A stretch of DNA of 64,000 bases, taken from the NCBI GenBank assembly GCA_034670405.1, contig JAXDDX010000007.1:1636001-1700000 (forward strand), written 5' to 3'. The translations under genes and the position numbers were made by a program. Origin of the DNA: Hoplostethus atlanticus. Lineage: Eukaryota > Chordata > Actinopteri > Trachichthyiformes > Trachichthyidae. Below are positions 28,824 to 40,003 of the stretch, piece after piece; within the stretch, counting starts at the first letter, position 1; every line of letters starts with the position of its first letter. Below the pieces are notes generated by a model. The model saw only the letters and a list, made by a program, of their open reading frames with translations, ran no database searches and was not told where the DNA came from.

Positions 28824-30229
28824 GTAATAATAACAAAGTAGTAATAATAGATGAGTGATTAATAATAAATAATTCATATCGGCAGAATTGTAAAGTAAGG
28901 CTTTTCAAAATCCCACGTTGTTATAGTAGGGCCGCGCTACTCAACACGCGGCCCGCGGGCCGCATGCGGCCCGAGGTTAATATTATTGCGGCCCGCGGGC
29001 CACAGGTCAAAAATATAATATTCTCATTTCAATGAACACAAACCATTTCTAAACTAAATTCTTAATGACCACAAGATGGCGATCGTGCATACTGTGCTTA
29101 TTTAGCAATCGTGGGATCAACAAAGAAGATAAACCAACACATGATCAGCGACAAAAACGCTCGGCGCTCGCACTGCCATTGATTTCCTATTTGGCAAGTG
29201 TCGCTGCCGCCCTCGGCGTTGTGCACCTGGCCACAGACGCTGGCAGAGTCCCCTGACGCTGCGCTCAAAGTTCAACTATAATCAACTTTGACATTCGCGA
29301 CCCTGATCTCTGCGGCTCGCAACCAATCACAGCACAGTTTGATATCATAACCGCGAAATAAAATAATAAAACAATGGAGGAGAAACTTGTTTTATGTGTG
29401 TCAGAGCATCCCGAGTTATACAACATGACGCTTAAATCATACCACGATCTGACTAAAAAGTCTGTGGCATGGAATGATGTCGGTTTACAGATGAGACTGC
29501 CAGGTTGGTTGACAGCTTAGTACAGGTTCGTATATGCAGCCAGTCTATATTCACTTCCATGGCTGTGCTAGTATGATCATTGGCGGTGTGGTTAACTACG
29601 GCTGATGCGGGCTGTAGTCCGAAATTGAACTCCACTCTATTCTTTCCTGAATGCTGTCATTTTAAAAACTCGACAGTGTTTAAGTAATGAATGTAATGTA
29701 ATTCTCCTGGCGCTGTGAAGGGGTCGCGCTCAACCTGGTGTTGACGCCGACGCTTTGCATGGATCATGTGAAAGCCCCAACTGTGCAGGAAGTCTAGCCT
29801 AGCCTACTCTCAAGTCATGGCAAAACCGGCAAAACGTAACATTTCTGATGAACACAGGGTATTTCAAAAAGCATGGGAGGAAGAATTCGCTTTTGTTGAG
29901 GTAAATAACAAACCAATGTGCCTTCTTTGCTAGAGAACAATAGCAGAACCAAAACCTGATTTCAATTTAATATGCCTATATTTATTTTATTAAACATTCT
30001 TGTGATTTATTGCAACAGCAATCTAACACTTTTACATTTAATGAATAAAGCCTTATTGTCATTTAATCATTTTATATCCATGTGGCTTGAAATAACACTA
30101 CAAAATAGTTTTATATGACCAAGAAATTTGCGTTGCGGCCCTTTGACACAGCTGTATCTTGCTGTGTGGCCCTTGAGCGATGTAAAGTTGAGTAGCCCTG
30201 TAGTAGGGCATATTTATGTATCTCACCAT
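27626..30229 (-). CDS. Candidate small Pro/Gln-rich protein gene
   Basis: I do not recognise this gene. Four - strand segments join in phase 0 with GT-AG borders: 30229-30227 (ATG only, donor GTGAGA; an in-frame TGA lies two codons upstream), 28680-28504 (59 codons), 28079-27933 (49 codons) and 27745-27626 (39 codons plus TGA). The product would be 148 aa with no recognisable domain. The two middle exons are homologous: each begins xAAPPP, has a Pro-rich body, and ends with HPVQET(D/N)P and a final Q before the donor. Length, phase and shared motif argue against chance. The first intron (28681-30226) carries a hAT element. The start faces rnf11 head to head about 650 bp away. A poly-Pro tract suggests an SH3/WW-binding role, but this is inference. 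Confidence 0.45.
29374..29504 (+). pseudogene. MADF-domain fragment inside the hAT element
   Basis: An ATG at 29374 opens about 44 codons resembling the start of a MADF (Adf-1 Myb/SANT-like) DNA-binding domain: MEEKLVLCVSEHPELYN, then a W-containing segment (KKSVAWNDVG). A GT follows LPG, so it may once have been an exon. The frame stops soon after. It is probably a relic of the element's own or a captured DNA-binding module. Confidence 0.5.
29817..29933 (+). pseudogene. Truncated transposase N-terminus with BED-like finger start
   Basis: The open stretch from ATG 29817 (MAKPAKRNISDEHRVFQ) runs through EFAFVEVNNKP to MCLLC and stops at TAG 29931-29933. This is the usual start of ZBED/GTF2IRD2-like hAT transposases, where CLxC begins a zinc finger. 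The rest of the finger and the catalytic domain are missing. Confidence 0.55.
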
Positions 30230-30874
30230 TTCTCAATCCTTCGATAACACCTCCTCAAGACGAGCACTCGCCGGGATCACTGACTTAAGATCAGTAAACC
30301 TCCGTAATGCACAGCCTGGTTGCGGTCAATTTCTCTCCTAGTTTTGTTCAAAGACAAACACGCACAGAAAATAAACACTGGAATACAACAAAATCACACT
30401 ACATCTAATGTTCTTTTACACCACTGTGGATGGTGTAAGGAACATTTTTTCGACCTGATTCTACTGTCACGCCAGCTGACCAAACATCCGGATACGGTGA
30501 CGACATATCCGGCCTTCACTTTTTGTAAACAAATGTAAACAAAAGCAAAAGTAGGCAGCTAGAGATATCAAATCACGTCGCTAAAAACAGTTGAAATCTG
30601 TGTTATTGACTATTTTACCAGCCACTGCATAGCACAGCACTAAAGTTGTATTCCGTTAAGACTGTCAGTGATCGATGTTGGTTCTCCCATCGATTCTCCG
30701 TCAAGCTTTTCACGGAATGACAACAGCTAACGACAAGCTAACCGACGGGAGTTAGCTCACAAGTGCCAGCTCGTCCAAACGTTAGCTAGCGTTGACACTA
30801 GCCGTTAGCCAAGGCGGCTTTAGTGTCCATCATCCCCAGACCGAAGTGGGCATTCTAATGCTGGTCTCAGTCCG
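30230..30874. promoter_or_regulatory. Divergent promoter interval upstream of rnf11
   Basis: This 645-bp interval separates the rnf11 start (+) from the ATG-bearing exon of the - strand candidate. No clear TATA box is seen. The part next to rnf11 (about 30700-30870) is enriched in GTTAGC/CTAACG-like words. A shared promoter is inferred from spacing only. Confidence 0.35.
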
Positions 30875-31242
30875 ATGGGGAACTGTCTGTCTTCGCAAAG
30901 TGCCGACGACTTGTCTCTCCTGAATGAGTCCGAGGGTGCCAGTCTGCCAGGAGAGCCTCCGCCGCCTTACCAGGTGCGCTGCTGGGGGTTAATCAAAATC
31001 GACTCCGGGGATTTCAGTGCATGTCATGAAGTTTGCCAGCGTAGTTCTTTAACTTGAGCAATTGTTTGGAGGTGACCCTCAACGTGATTCATCCTGTTTC
31101 TTGTAACGTTGTCGAAACAACCGTGACCTGTCAACACAAGTCACCAGCCTTGCCAGTGTCCAATATTGAAAACAATACACTAACCCCAGTGCTATAGCTT
31201 GATATGAGATGCACAGATTTTTTAATTTTTTTAATTTTTTAC

Positions 31243-31279
<37 letters not shown>

Positions 31280-32112
31280 AAAGTTAAGTGAGCAAGCATG
31301 CTCTTTTTCAGCAATGGTCTGTTTCCCAAAATACCTAAGAGCTAGGTGCTTTTCTCAGGGGCACCTAGACAGTAGTTGTTTAGGGAAGGAGTATTTCCCA
31401 TTCACTTTCCCAGCTAGTGCGGGGAGTTGAACCGAGGTCACTAGCCCACTTATCTAACCTCTTGGCTCCTCAGGTGAGTTGTCTGGTGACCCCCGAATCC
31501 CTTTTCAGTTCTTGCCTAACCAGAATGTGAACCTAACATCAGAGCAACTAAATGCATCCTCCCCAAGACGGACTTGATAGATGACATAGGGGTTGTCTCC
31601 CGTCCCTCTTCCCCAGGAGCATACCGAACCAATGCCAGTGTACCACCCCAACCCTGGGGAGAGCCGTCTGGCCAGCCAGCTGACCGAGGAGGAGCAGGTC
31701 CGCATTGCCCAGCGCATCGGCCTCATCCAGCACCTGCCCAGAGGCATCTTCGACCCAGGCTCTGATCCCTCCGACAAGAAAGTTAAAGAGTGAGTCCTCA
31801 CCAATGGTATCATCATATTAATAGCAGTGTTAATATGAATAGGTGCAGAATTGATCACATTTTAATGTTTATTGTGTATTTTTAAGATTTACTACATCTG
31901 ATATTGAATGCAACCCCAAAATTGTCTCTCTCTCCCCTAGGTGTGTGATCTGCATGATGGATTTCGAGTACGGGGATCCCATTCGGTTCTTGCCCTGCCT
32001 TCACATCTACCACGGGGACTGCATCGACCCCTGGCTGATGCGCTCCTTCACCTGCCCCTCCTGCATGGAGCCTGTAGACGCAGCCCTGCTGTCCACTTAT
32101 GAAACCAACTGA
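30875..32112 (+). CDS. rnf11: RING finger protein 11
   Basis: RNF11 is a small membrane-tethered RING-H2 protein that works with NEDD4-family and A20-type ubiquitin complexes in TGF-beta and NF-kB signalling. Exons: 30875-30973, 31617-31789, 31941-32112; 147 aa with all phases intact. Visible: MGNC start (N-myristoylation and Cys acylation), PPPPY WW-binding motif (residues 28-32), the family block LTEEEQVRIAQRIGLIQHLP, and a RING-H2 at residues 92-132 (C92, C95, C110, H112, H115, C118, C129, C132) ending in SFTCPSCMEP and the C-terminus YETN. It is 7 residues shorter than human RNF11 (154 aa), from a shorter exon 1. The divergent N-terminus and the nfix/lyl1 neighbourhood suggest a second paralogue (a/b not assigned). 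Confidence 0.93.
31248..31276. repeat. (TA)n microsatellite
   Basis: About 14 units in rnf11 intron 1. Confidence 0.95.
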
Positions 32113-33750
32113 GCCGCTGGTGGCGGTGGCTCTGGCCTACACATAAAATGCACCTTATTAGCCCAAGTGGTTCTAGCTGCTCAGACAGGTAGCCAAGGAG
32201 AGGGTCTTTTTAGGAGATGCATACACGTGCTGAAAACAGTGCCCTATAGTGCATTTCTTGGGTGCCATATGGGAATATTTGGGCTAGAAAATCTCTGCCT
32301 TTTACAGTAGGAGAATGTGCCAAATCGATATTAGATGAAGGAGATAGAAAGCTATGCAATTAACAAGATATTACTGCATACTGTGTTCACTTTGGGGTGA
32401 CTAACAGTTCTAATCTGTTCTTCTCATGGTGATTAAATGCATGTGACCCCCTTCCAGACCTAATATGCAATATTAATAGAGAAAGTGCAAGCAAATTGTC
32501 TCGGTCAGGTGGTGACCTCTGACCTCACCACAGGCCTAATGGTCAGTACAGAAGTGCAGTTATTGGCGCCCATGGCCTTGAATGTCAATAAAGCACAGGG
32601 TTCTACTGGAAGGCAGTTATGGACTCCAAGGGCAACCATAGAAACATCACCTACATTTTTCTAAAGAGAGATCTCCTATGAGGTCCCATAACCTTTCATG
32701 TTCTACACCACCATGAGCAAAAATGGCTTATAGCTTTTGAAGAGATTTTCTTAGTTTTATTAATTTGGGTTTGGGTTTTTGTAGTCTTTACTGTAGTTCC
32801 CTTTCTAAGCTGCTTTTATAAAGGGGGCTCTGTTTTTTTTATGCCTTTCTTTAATATGCTTTGCCTTGAGTTTGTGCTTGCTACTGCATTTTCAGATTAA
32901 TCCTAAGTGTGTGTGGTGTTTCATTCTTGTTCATATTTACTGTCAGTGACCTTTACAAAGACAAAGATGCTGTGCAATCCCCCTCAAAGCACCTTGGGAT
33001 ACTCCTCATCTGGCACTCTGTAGCTTATGGACATAATAGATTGTGTGTGTGTGCGCGTGTGTGTTAAAAGGGGGTCTGACATGTTAAGATGTTGAATTAA
33101 TCCTGTCAGGGTAGGGTAGTTGTAGTCACCTCTGTTTTTTCTAGTGTGAAGCTATTGGATCTTGTTGTGTGTTGAAGGCCTTCCTACAGCAAGTGATATG
33201 TTTCCGGGGCACTTGGGTCTGGAAAAAAAACCAACTGCTTTTAGCTTTTGGAATAAGATTTGTAATATCTGATACTGACTGAGTAATGTATAGCACAAAC
33301 ATTGTGAAAGAATAGCTGCAGCAGTAAAATGGAATCAATCCTGAATGTAACGTAACAGCATTATTTCAGATTTTAAAAACTTGGACAGTATTTTGAAGAT
33401 GAGATCTTAACAGCAGCACGTGATGATAACAGGGCAGTTCTGATTTACTCAGGCTGCTGTGCCCTTTTAGGTCGAAGTGAGCCAACTCTCCTGTGAAGTA
33501 CAATCATTTCTGAGGTCTATGAATTTTTTTTGTTTGTTTGTTTGTTGTCCTCTCGGTGGAGATGAATAAAGAGAAACCAGCACTGTGCTGATTTGTTTGT
33601 CACATATGAAGTAACAGGCCTAGGATGGAGCCAATGGTTTGGTCTGGCTGCTGTTATAATGTTTTGTGTTTTATTTTGTAAAGTGTGCAACCAGTGCACA
33701 GCTTTTAGGAAAATCCTAACACCACAATAAAAGTTGATACCAAAATCTAT
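32113..33750 (+). other. rnf11: rnf11 3' UTR
   Basis: Non-coding, AT-rich, without splice signals of note, from the stop codon to an AATAAA at 33726-33731. It contains a short TG tract (33041-33063) and a GTTT tract (33532-33546). Confidence 0.6.
33726..33731 (+). terminator. rnf11: Polyadenylation signal of rnf11
   Basis: Canonical AATAAA about 1.6 kb after the stop codon; the last clear + strand hexamer before gene-free sequence. Use is inferred. Confidence 0.5.
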
Positions 33751-35215
33751 GAGTGTGATGTGTATCCTTGCTATATATATAAAGGGGTTGCTAAAGGCAA
33801 AAAGCATTGAAAGGAAGAGTGGTGCTGTCTTTGAAGTAAGTTGCAGTACATTTAGCTAAATCATTGTTAATGGAGCTGGTGATACCTTTTTCTCTTCCAA
33901 CTTACCATTTTTTTGCAATTAAGTTATTGCAACCCCGTTACATGCATTGTTCTACTACAACCTCGATGGCCTCTACCATTCATGTCCACTTATTTAGAAG
34001 AAATTACAGTGGGCAAAATAGCGTAGGGTACTGTGTCCTTTATTAATAGACTAGGGTCTGGATGGTGCCATGGTGTGAGAATGACTGACGTATAAAAACG
34101 GACGGAGCAGAAATAAATTCAGACGGGGGCTTCCCAAAGCAATGTTGTACTTGTCAGATCCCACAGAGAGTAGATTATGTCTCTTTATCCACCTCTGGTA
34201 CTCTCATGCCTGACCTTGTGTATCGCTGACAGTTTGTTGACCAGTGACATGGCCAACTGTCACCCACCAGACACCCAAAATGCCACTAAATGCTCCAGAC
34301 ACGGGTCAGACAGCTGCTGGATATACCACATCTGTAGCTAAGGACTATTATATAATATGATGGAAATGATTGAAAAGCAGGAGACGTCACGACATGTAAC
34401 CAGAAGCTTGAAGACCAGGGGCTAAAAGAGGAGCAGAAGGATCAACCAGATGGACCCCAAAAATCAGCAAACAGAGTGTCATAAAGTTTAGGAGCAAATA
34501 CAAGGAAATGTGCCAAGAGAAACCAGCGCACCAGCAGGTAGAGGAGCAATAAACATCGTATCCAGAAGACAGAGGCCTAAAATCGCTGTGCTGACTACTG
34601 ACTGTTGGACTGTTCCCCTGCTGTGTCCACGTCGTTACGGGGACACACAGCGACCCCTGCTGAGAGAATGATGGAGTGAAGAAATGCTTCGCAAAATTGA
34701 AAGAGAGCAGCATTAAATGAATCGAAAACCTCAGGGGGTTGTTTGTAATATTGTTTGTCATAAAAGGGTGTTTTATTTTGTAGTTATTGTGTTGTGATTG
34801 AAGACGTCAGTGGGCCCTACTGTTAGTAATTTGCAGAATGATTCCCCCGGTGTGTGCATGTTCAAGAGTCTGTTAAATGAGGCCGGAGTCTTGTTCAAGC
34901 GCCGTTAATCATTGCTAGAGAGCTATTCCACGGTCCGTGCACTTTTACACTGCACCGTGTGCCTGTTCTTTTTTATTGTTGTATACTAGGGAGGCTTAAA
35001 GACAATTTATTGCCGACAGTGTCTTGTTGGAGCTGTAGGTGGAAGAACCCAGAGCAGAAACCCATCGTGGCACTCGTGTTCATAATTCTACGTGGGTTTT
35101 TTTTTTCTGAGCCCGATTTCAGAGTTGTCTCAGTTGACAAAGTCTCACACGACACGCCTTGCCCTGCTTTAGTTATATTGTGTTGAACACTTGAGACTTG
35201 GCTGAGGCTACCCCT
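33751..35215. other. Gene-free stretch
   Basis: No coding exon, RNA gene or clear transposon end seen. Base composition is ordinary. Confidence 0.4.
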
Positions 35216-35223
35216 CTTCAGGC

Positions 35224-35820
35224 CAGGGGCGATTTTCAAGTGAAAATCAGTGAAAGGAACCAGTTCCTTTGCATGGTATACCAGTCTGTTTCTCTGGGCT
35301 AAATGTAGCACAGATTTATTGTCCCTTAAGGCTATATGCACTATAATATACGTAAAATATTGTTGAACTTAAAGCAAATTTGTAGCATTTTTGTAGTAAT
35401 TCATGAGGATTCAGTTCTGTGCTGATCGGCAGTGAGTTTATAGTGACCTAATCCTACTTGATGGTATTTTCTAATCTGCTATGGTATTCTTATAATATTA
35501 CTATAGGGTCTTATAGTTTTTCTATGATATTTGTATACCTAGTATCCTTCTAAAATCTGTTCCAGCATACTTTAGTACCTGCTCCTCAGTGGTTTCAGTG
35601 AAACCTGAGTGTCATGGAGAGGATTTCTTGTCCCCTTCTTGAATACAAGGTATCCATACCTCCTAAAAGGCTCTAGGCAGGTCTATAGACTTTCTGGTCA
35701 CTAGCTGTTGGCCTACTAGTTTTACTTATTTAAGGCGCAGCACACATTAAATAAAATGTAATTACCCTTCTCTGAGGGGGCTCACCTCCCCCCAAACCTC
35801 ATGTCCTAAAATCGCCCCTG
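35224..35820. mobile_element. Short non-autonomous hAT element
   Basis: Perfect 13-bp terminal inverted repeats (CAGGGGCGATTTT at 35224-35236 and its reverse complement at 35808-35820) are flanked by an identical 8-bp duplication, CTTCAGGC (35216-35223 and 35821-35828). The 597-bp interior is AT-rich and has no open frame, so it is a MITE-like deletion derivative. Confidence 0.88.
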
Positions 35821-35867
35821 CTTCAGGCTCACTGGAAAACTGCTGTCTGTCATTGTGGTTGATAAAC

Positions 35868-36340
35868 CGTTGTGGCCAGTGTCATCTTCTTTGCGGTGGT
35901 GTGTTGGGGCACTAACACCAGGGCCAAGGATGCCAACAGACTGAACAAACTGATCAGGGAGGCTATGTTGTGGGCATTAACCTGGACACCCTGGAGGAGG
36001 TGGCAGACAGAAGGATGCTGGCCAAACTGCTGGCCATCATGGATAATGTCTCCCACCCCCTCCATGACGTGGTGATGAAGCAGGGGAGCTTATTCAGCCA
36101 TAGACTGATCCCACCGTGGTGCGACAGAGAGCTACAGGAAGTCTTTCCTGTCGGCCACCATCAGACTTTTCAACACCTCCCCTCCCCTCTACAGCTCAAC
36201 TGAGGACTGTGTTGCTCCTCATCACTATCACTCTGCACTTTATTCATTGCCCTGCACTTTAGACACTTTAGACACTCTCATTCCCTTTCACATTCCTTCA
36301 TTACCATTCTTTAACTCTATTTCTGTAGGCAATATTGAGA
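35868..36340 (+). mobile_element. 3' end of an L2-like LINE
   Basis: The stretch encodes, with frame breaks, the post-reverse-transcriptase tail seen in fish L2-like elements (VVCWGTNTRAKDANRLNKLI; LDTLEEVADRRMLAKLLAIM; NVSHPLHDVVMKQGSLFSHR). It is followed by a pyrimidine-rich 3' UTR with TGCACTTTA words. It is truncated at the 5' side and inactive, and follows the MITE-like hAT element with about 40 bp between them. Confidence 0.75.
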
Positions 36341-36547
36341 GTTTTGTTCCAAAATGACAAAAAATGACATGCACACTTATAAAACAATTTGATGGCACAA
36401 AATTAAAACAAAGAATAGTAGATCCCTTGGTTTATACAAATACACTTGTACAGATAGAATCCACAATGTATTTAGTTTAAATGTATTTAGTTTAAATACA
36501 TTTATTTGAACATGACAATAAGCAGAATGATTCAAGTGCGATTTGCA

Positions 36548-37601
36548 TTAGAGGATTTGCTGTTCTTCTTTCGGCCTGAAGAGACGGAAGAGCCAAGAGA
36601 AGCAGCCAGAATTCTTCCTCTCTTCCTTTGGTTTTGAAGCAGGTGATCTCAACGTTGGAGCAGTCAAGTCCTGCAGGGTCGAGCCCTTGGACCAAGTCTC
36701 CCTCCTCCTGTGCAGTGATACTGCTGTCAGGCCCAGCACAGAGCAAAGTAGTGACGTTGTTTTTCTCATCACACTCAGGATTTGCATCTTCATGGACACT
36801 TGTGGCACTTTCATCAATTGGATCACCGGCAGAAAACATGACTTTCTCTTCCTTGAGGACCACATGGTCTTGGCCCTCTTCCTCTTTTTCCAAGTCTGAG
36901 AGGAACTGCTGTTGAGTCAGAATCTGCTGTGACGACTGGCTCCCATGTATCAAGCTGGTTTATAGACGGCCCACAGGGTGAAGAGCAGTCAACCACAAAT
37001 CCAGATACATCAGATGAAGGAGCATAGAAGTACTTTTCACCAAGTACATTCTTGCAGTATTCATACACGTGGTCTTCTAGTTCACCAATGCAGGATTGCT
37101 GCAGCAGCCTCCCAATGAGCTCTATGGTCTCACTGGTTTGCGCCATGCTGAATGAAGCCTCAGCATCTTCAGAGATAGAGGCTGGAGCATAAGCGTATCG
37201 TCCCTCCCAATGGTCTTCAGCTGAGTTGGGCTGAGCAAATGGAGACAGGGCCGAGTTGAGCTCAACAGCGTATCCAGAGATAGAGGCTGGAGCGTAAGCA
37301 TATCGTCTCTCCCCTATGGTCGTTGGCTGGGATGTAAGCCATGAATTCGTCATCATCATCTTTGAAGGCGTTGAGGCGAATGACTTGATCCATCCACGCT
37401 GAAAGAAGTGAGACAAGGTATGTCAGCATGTTAGCAAAAACATAGGCTGACAGAGAGTTTCAGTTCTAAAACATTTAGCTTCATCTTTTATCACACAGAG
37501 ACAGTAAAGGAACTGGCTGGAAAGAATGTTTTAGGATAGTAGATCTGTTTAAAAAAGACAAATACAAGTAGATTTGTTTTACCTGGACAGAAATTCTCCA
37601 T
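36548..37601 (-). pseudogene. Unrecognised gene with tandem YAYAPASIS repeats, frame-broken
   Basis: Not recognised. Exon 1 (37601-37583) starts MENFCP and ends in GTAAAA. Exon 2 begins at 37398 after a strong acceptor (tctcacttctttcag) and continues WMDQVIRLNAFKDDDDEF. Two tandem copies of a DH.EGRYAYAPASIS unit follow, a third, diverged YFYAPSSDVSG, then an acidic region. The C-terminus (NSGCFSWLFRLFRPKEE) ends at TAA 36548-36550, with AATAAA on the - strand at 36501-36506. The first repeat copy carries one base more than the second (G run near 37310), which breaks the frame; two further frame changes are needed near 36930 and 36620. Conserved splice sites and poly(A) signal suggest a recently active gene, or consensus errors. 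A SEC16-like C-terminus is a loose guess only. Confidence 0.45.
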
Positions 37602-37639
37602 AATTGCTTTTGTTAAATTGTAACGGTTTGCTAACTAAG

Positions 37640-39600
37640 ACAATGAAATCGCTGTTTCTTTCAGGTTGGTAGAGTGAAGTCTGAAGCTCTGATTCTGAAG
37701 CCCTCTCAGAATGTCATGATGTCACAGCCAATCTGAGCTCTCTGACCTCGGCACACATTTCATCACACCCAGAGTCACATGATCACTAATGAATAAATAA
37801 AAATACTAATAGATAAAAATAATCCCTAATAGAAAATGAGGGAAGCAAATATCAACAAAAAAGAAACTAACAATACTAGCTGCTTTATTTTCTGCAGAAC
37901 TCACCACCATGTCCATGACTGCTCATCCATGAGCATTAAGAATCTCTTTTTGTCTGTAAAAGGTGATCACACACTGCCCATCCAAAGCCCCCCAGGCTGC
38001 TGCCATTATGCTTGACCTTCCTTGGAGTCACACAGTCTCATACTCCAAACATAAGAGACAACATAGACAACAGAACAGACTAGTTATAGTGCATACATAC
38101 AACATGGGTCTGGTCGGAGAGGCTGACTTAGACAGTTATGCAAATTTTCCAGGTTTCACAATCACAACACAATTCTGCAATCCAAATTTCAGTCAGAAGT
38201 AAAAATTAAAGAGATTAAAAATGTTTGTATTCATTGCATCATAAACTTGTGCAACACTGAGAGCTGTTTACTCCGTCTGGCTCTCAGACAACCACCCCAC
38301 CAACTTGTATAATGAATGAACATTTGTTGTAATGAAACGTGCTTAAGGTAAGTTAAGGTACTTCAATTAGTGCAAATTCTTTATAATAATTATCTTTTAT
38401 ACTACAGTATGTAATGGTGAAAGACTAAAGTAACTGAAAAGTGCCTTGATAAGTGCAACAGAAATCTGACAACACAGAACCCTGAGACAATGGCAGAAAA
38501 TTATGAACACAATAAGACCTAATAGAAAATAACATTTAAGAAAAAAATAAATGAATATGGTATTACATTTGAAATACCCAGTGCCATCAAAACGCTGAGT
38601 GAACTGGCTCAAAGCCATATGACTTTGCCACCTTGTGGCTTAAACTTTTTGTACATAAATTTTGCCCTTCTCTCCTTGAGAGATGCACATTTCTCAATGA
38701 CTCTATGGCGCCACAGAACTTGACACAGTTTATTATTTTAGACAGGATGTGCCTGTTTTTGTCAACCTCTTCATTATGCTCACGGATCCCTGTCCTGTAG
38801 CCTTCATCAAGCTGAGCAGCTATGTTTACTTTCCCAAACATTTGCTTTTGATTTTTCTGATGTGTGGTTTAAATCATTCAAACCTGTCTGAATCCATGCT
38901 GGGTCTGAGACCTGTCGTTTGAAAAAGGGTGCATGGAAAGCAAAATAAAGCATTGGTGTCACTACATGCAGTTAGCCAAGCCTTCCTACTAAACCAGCTC
39001 CTTGAAAACGACCGAGTATATTGTCTCATTCTGGCGCATTTTATGTCAGATGTACCACGAGCCCCTCGCTCTCTGCTGCCAACCAGTGGTTGGTGGTGTG
39101 GAAATCAGCAGCATTCAGATAAATGCTGGTGGGCGCAGGAAAGCTGCCCCCCACCAAGCTCCTATCTCTTGTATTGAAGAGGAGCGAACTGCGCATGTAC
39201 AACTTTAGACAACGTAGAACAATTTTAATCTACACTTTATTGCGGATTATACATTTTACTCACTAACTATATAATATTTACCTCGCTCATTTAAAAATCA
39301 AAGTCATTTTTAGTCTTATTCAATGAAGTCTAGGATGTGGGGAGTGGTGGGGCCAGCCGCCACTCTATCTATCTATCTATCTATCTATCTACAAATGTTG
39401 GTAAATATAGCAAGTTCATGCATTGCAAAGCCATTTTTAACAAAGTGTTTTATTATTAAATAGACATATTTACAGTATATACAATCATTTTTTAAATCAA
39501 AAATATTGCACTATTACTTGCTAACAATTTTATTTTAGCAATATTCCAGTGAAAACTGAATTCTCAAACCCGTTTTTCTGACATGAACAATTATAAATGT
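37640..39600. other. Gene-free stretch
   Basis: No supported exon on either strand. AT-rich sequence, with a short (CTAT)n tract at 39364-39391. Confidence 0.4.
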
Positions 39601-39639
39601 GCTTCTCAGTTAACATTATAAAAAACATTGTACAGTATA

Positions 39640-39645
39640 TTTATT
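39640..39645 (-). terminator. hmox1: Polyadenylation signal of hmox1
   Basis: AATAAA on the - strand, about 115 bases after the stop codon; the first canonical hexamer in the 3' UTR. Confidence 0.6.
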
Positions 39646-39759
39646 TACAACACCATTTAACATTGTTGAAGAAGAAAAGAAGCTCAGGGTCTTTGAGAGG
39701 CTTTCACAGTATAAAAATAGAGCTTTGATATTGATAATGGTCTGGTTGGTTGTGTATGT

Positions 39760-39947
39760 CTAGAAAGCATAGATTCCCACACCGACTGTGGCCAGAGCCA
39801 CGAAGAGTCCCAGGACCATTCTGAAGAGAGGAGCGATCGAGGTGCTGGGGATCTGGAGCATCAACGTACGATCTCCTGAGAGACGACATGAATTAGGACG
39901 TTAGTAATAATACAGAAACATCAACATCATACTGTAGGCCTGAGTAA

Positions 39948-40003
<56 letters not shown>

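Larger units (their letters stand above)
28932..30200 (+). mobile_element. hAT-type DNA transposon, internally deleted
   Basis: Terminal inverted repeats of 14 bp (28932-28945 and 30187-30200) match at 12 positions around the core GCTACTCAAC. They are flanked by a perfect 8-bp duplication, TAGTAGGG (28924-28931 and 30201-30208), the hAT signature. The ends are GC-rich (repeated CGGCCCGCGG-like blocks). At 1,269 bp it is too short to encode a hAT transposase and keeps only fragments of coding sequence, so it could move only with help in trans. Confidence 0.85.

Noticed and set aside
31315-31480. SINE-like stretch in rnf11 intron 1 (GTTGAACCG…CACTAGCCCACTTATCTAACC)
   Set aside because: It resembles the tRNA-like part of some fish repeats, but no element boundaries, tail or target duplication could be found.
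36548-36953. SEC16-type identity for the orphan - strand gene
   Set aside because: Only a loose likeness of an EYC segment and a WLFRLF end; no aligned domain, so left unnamed.
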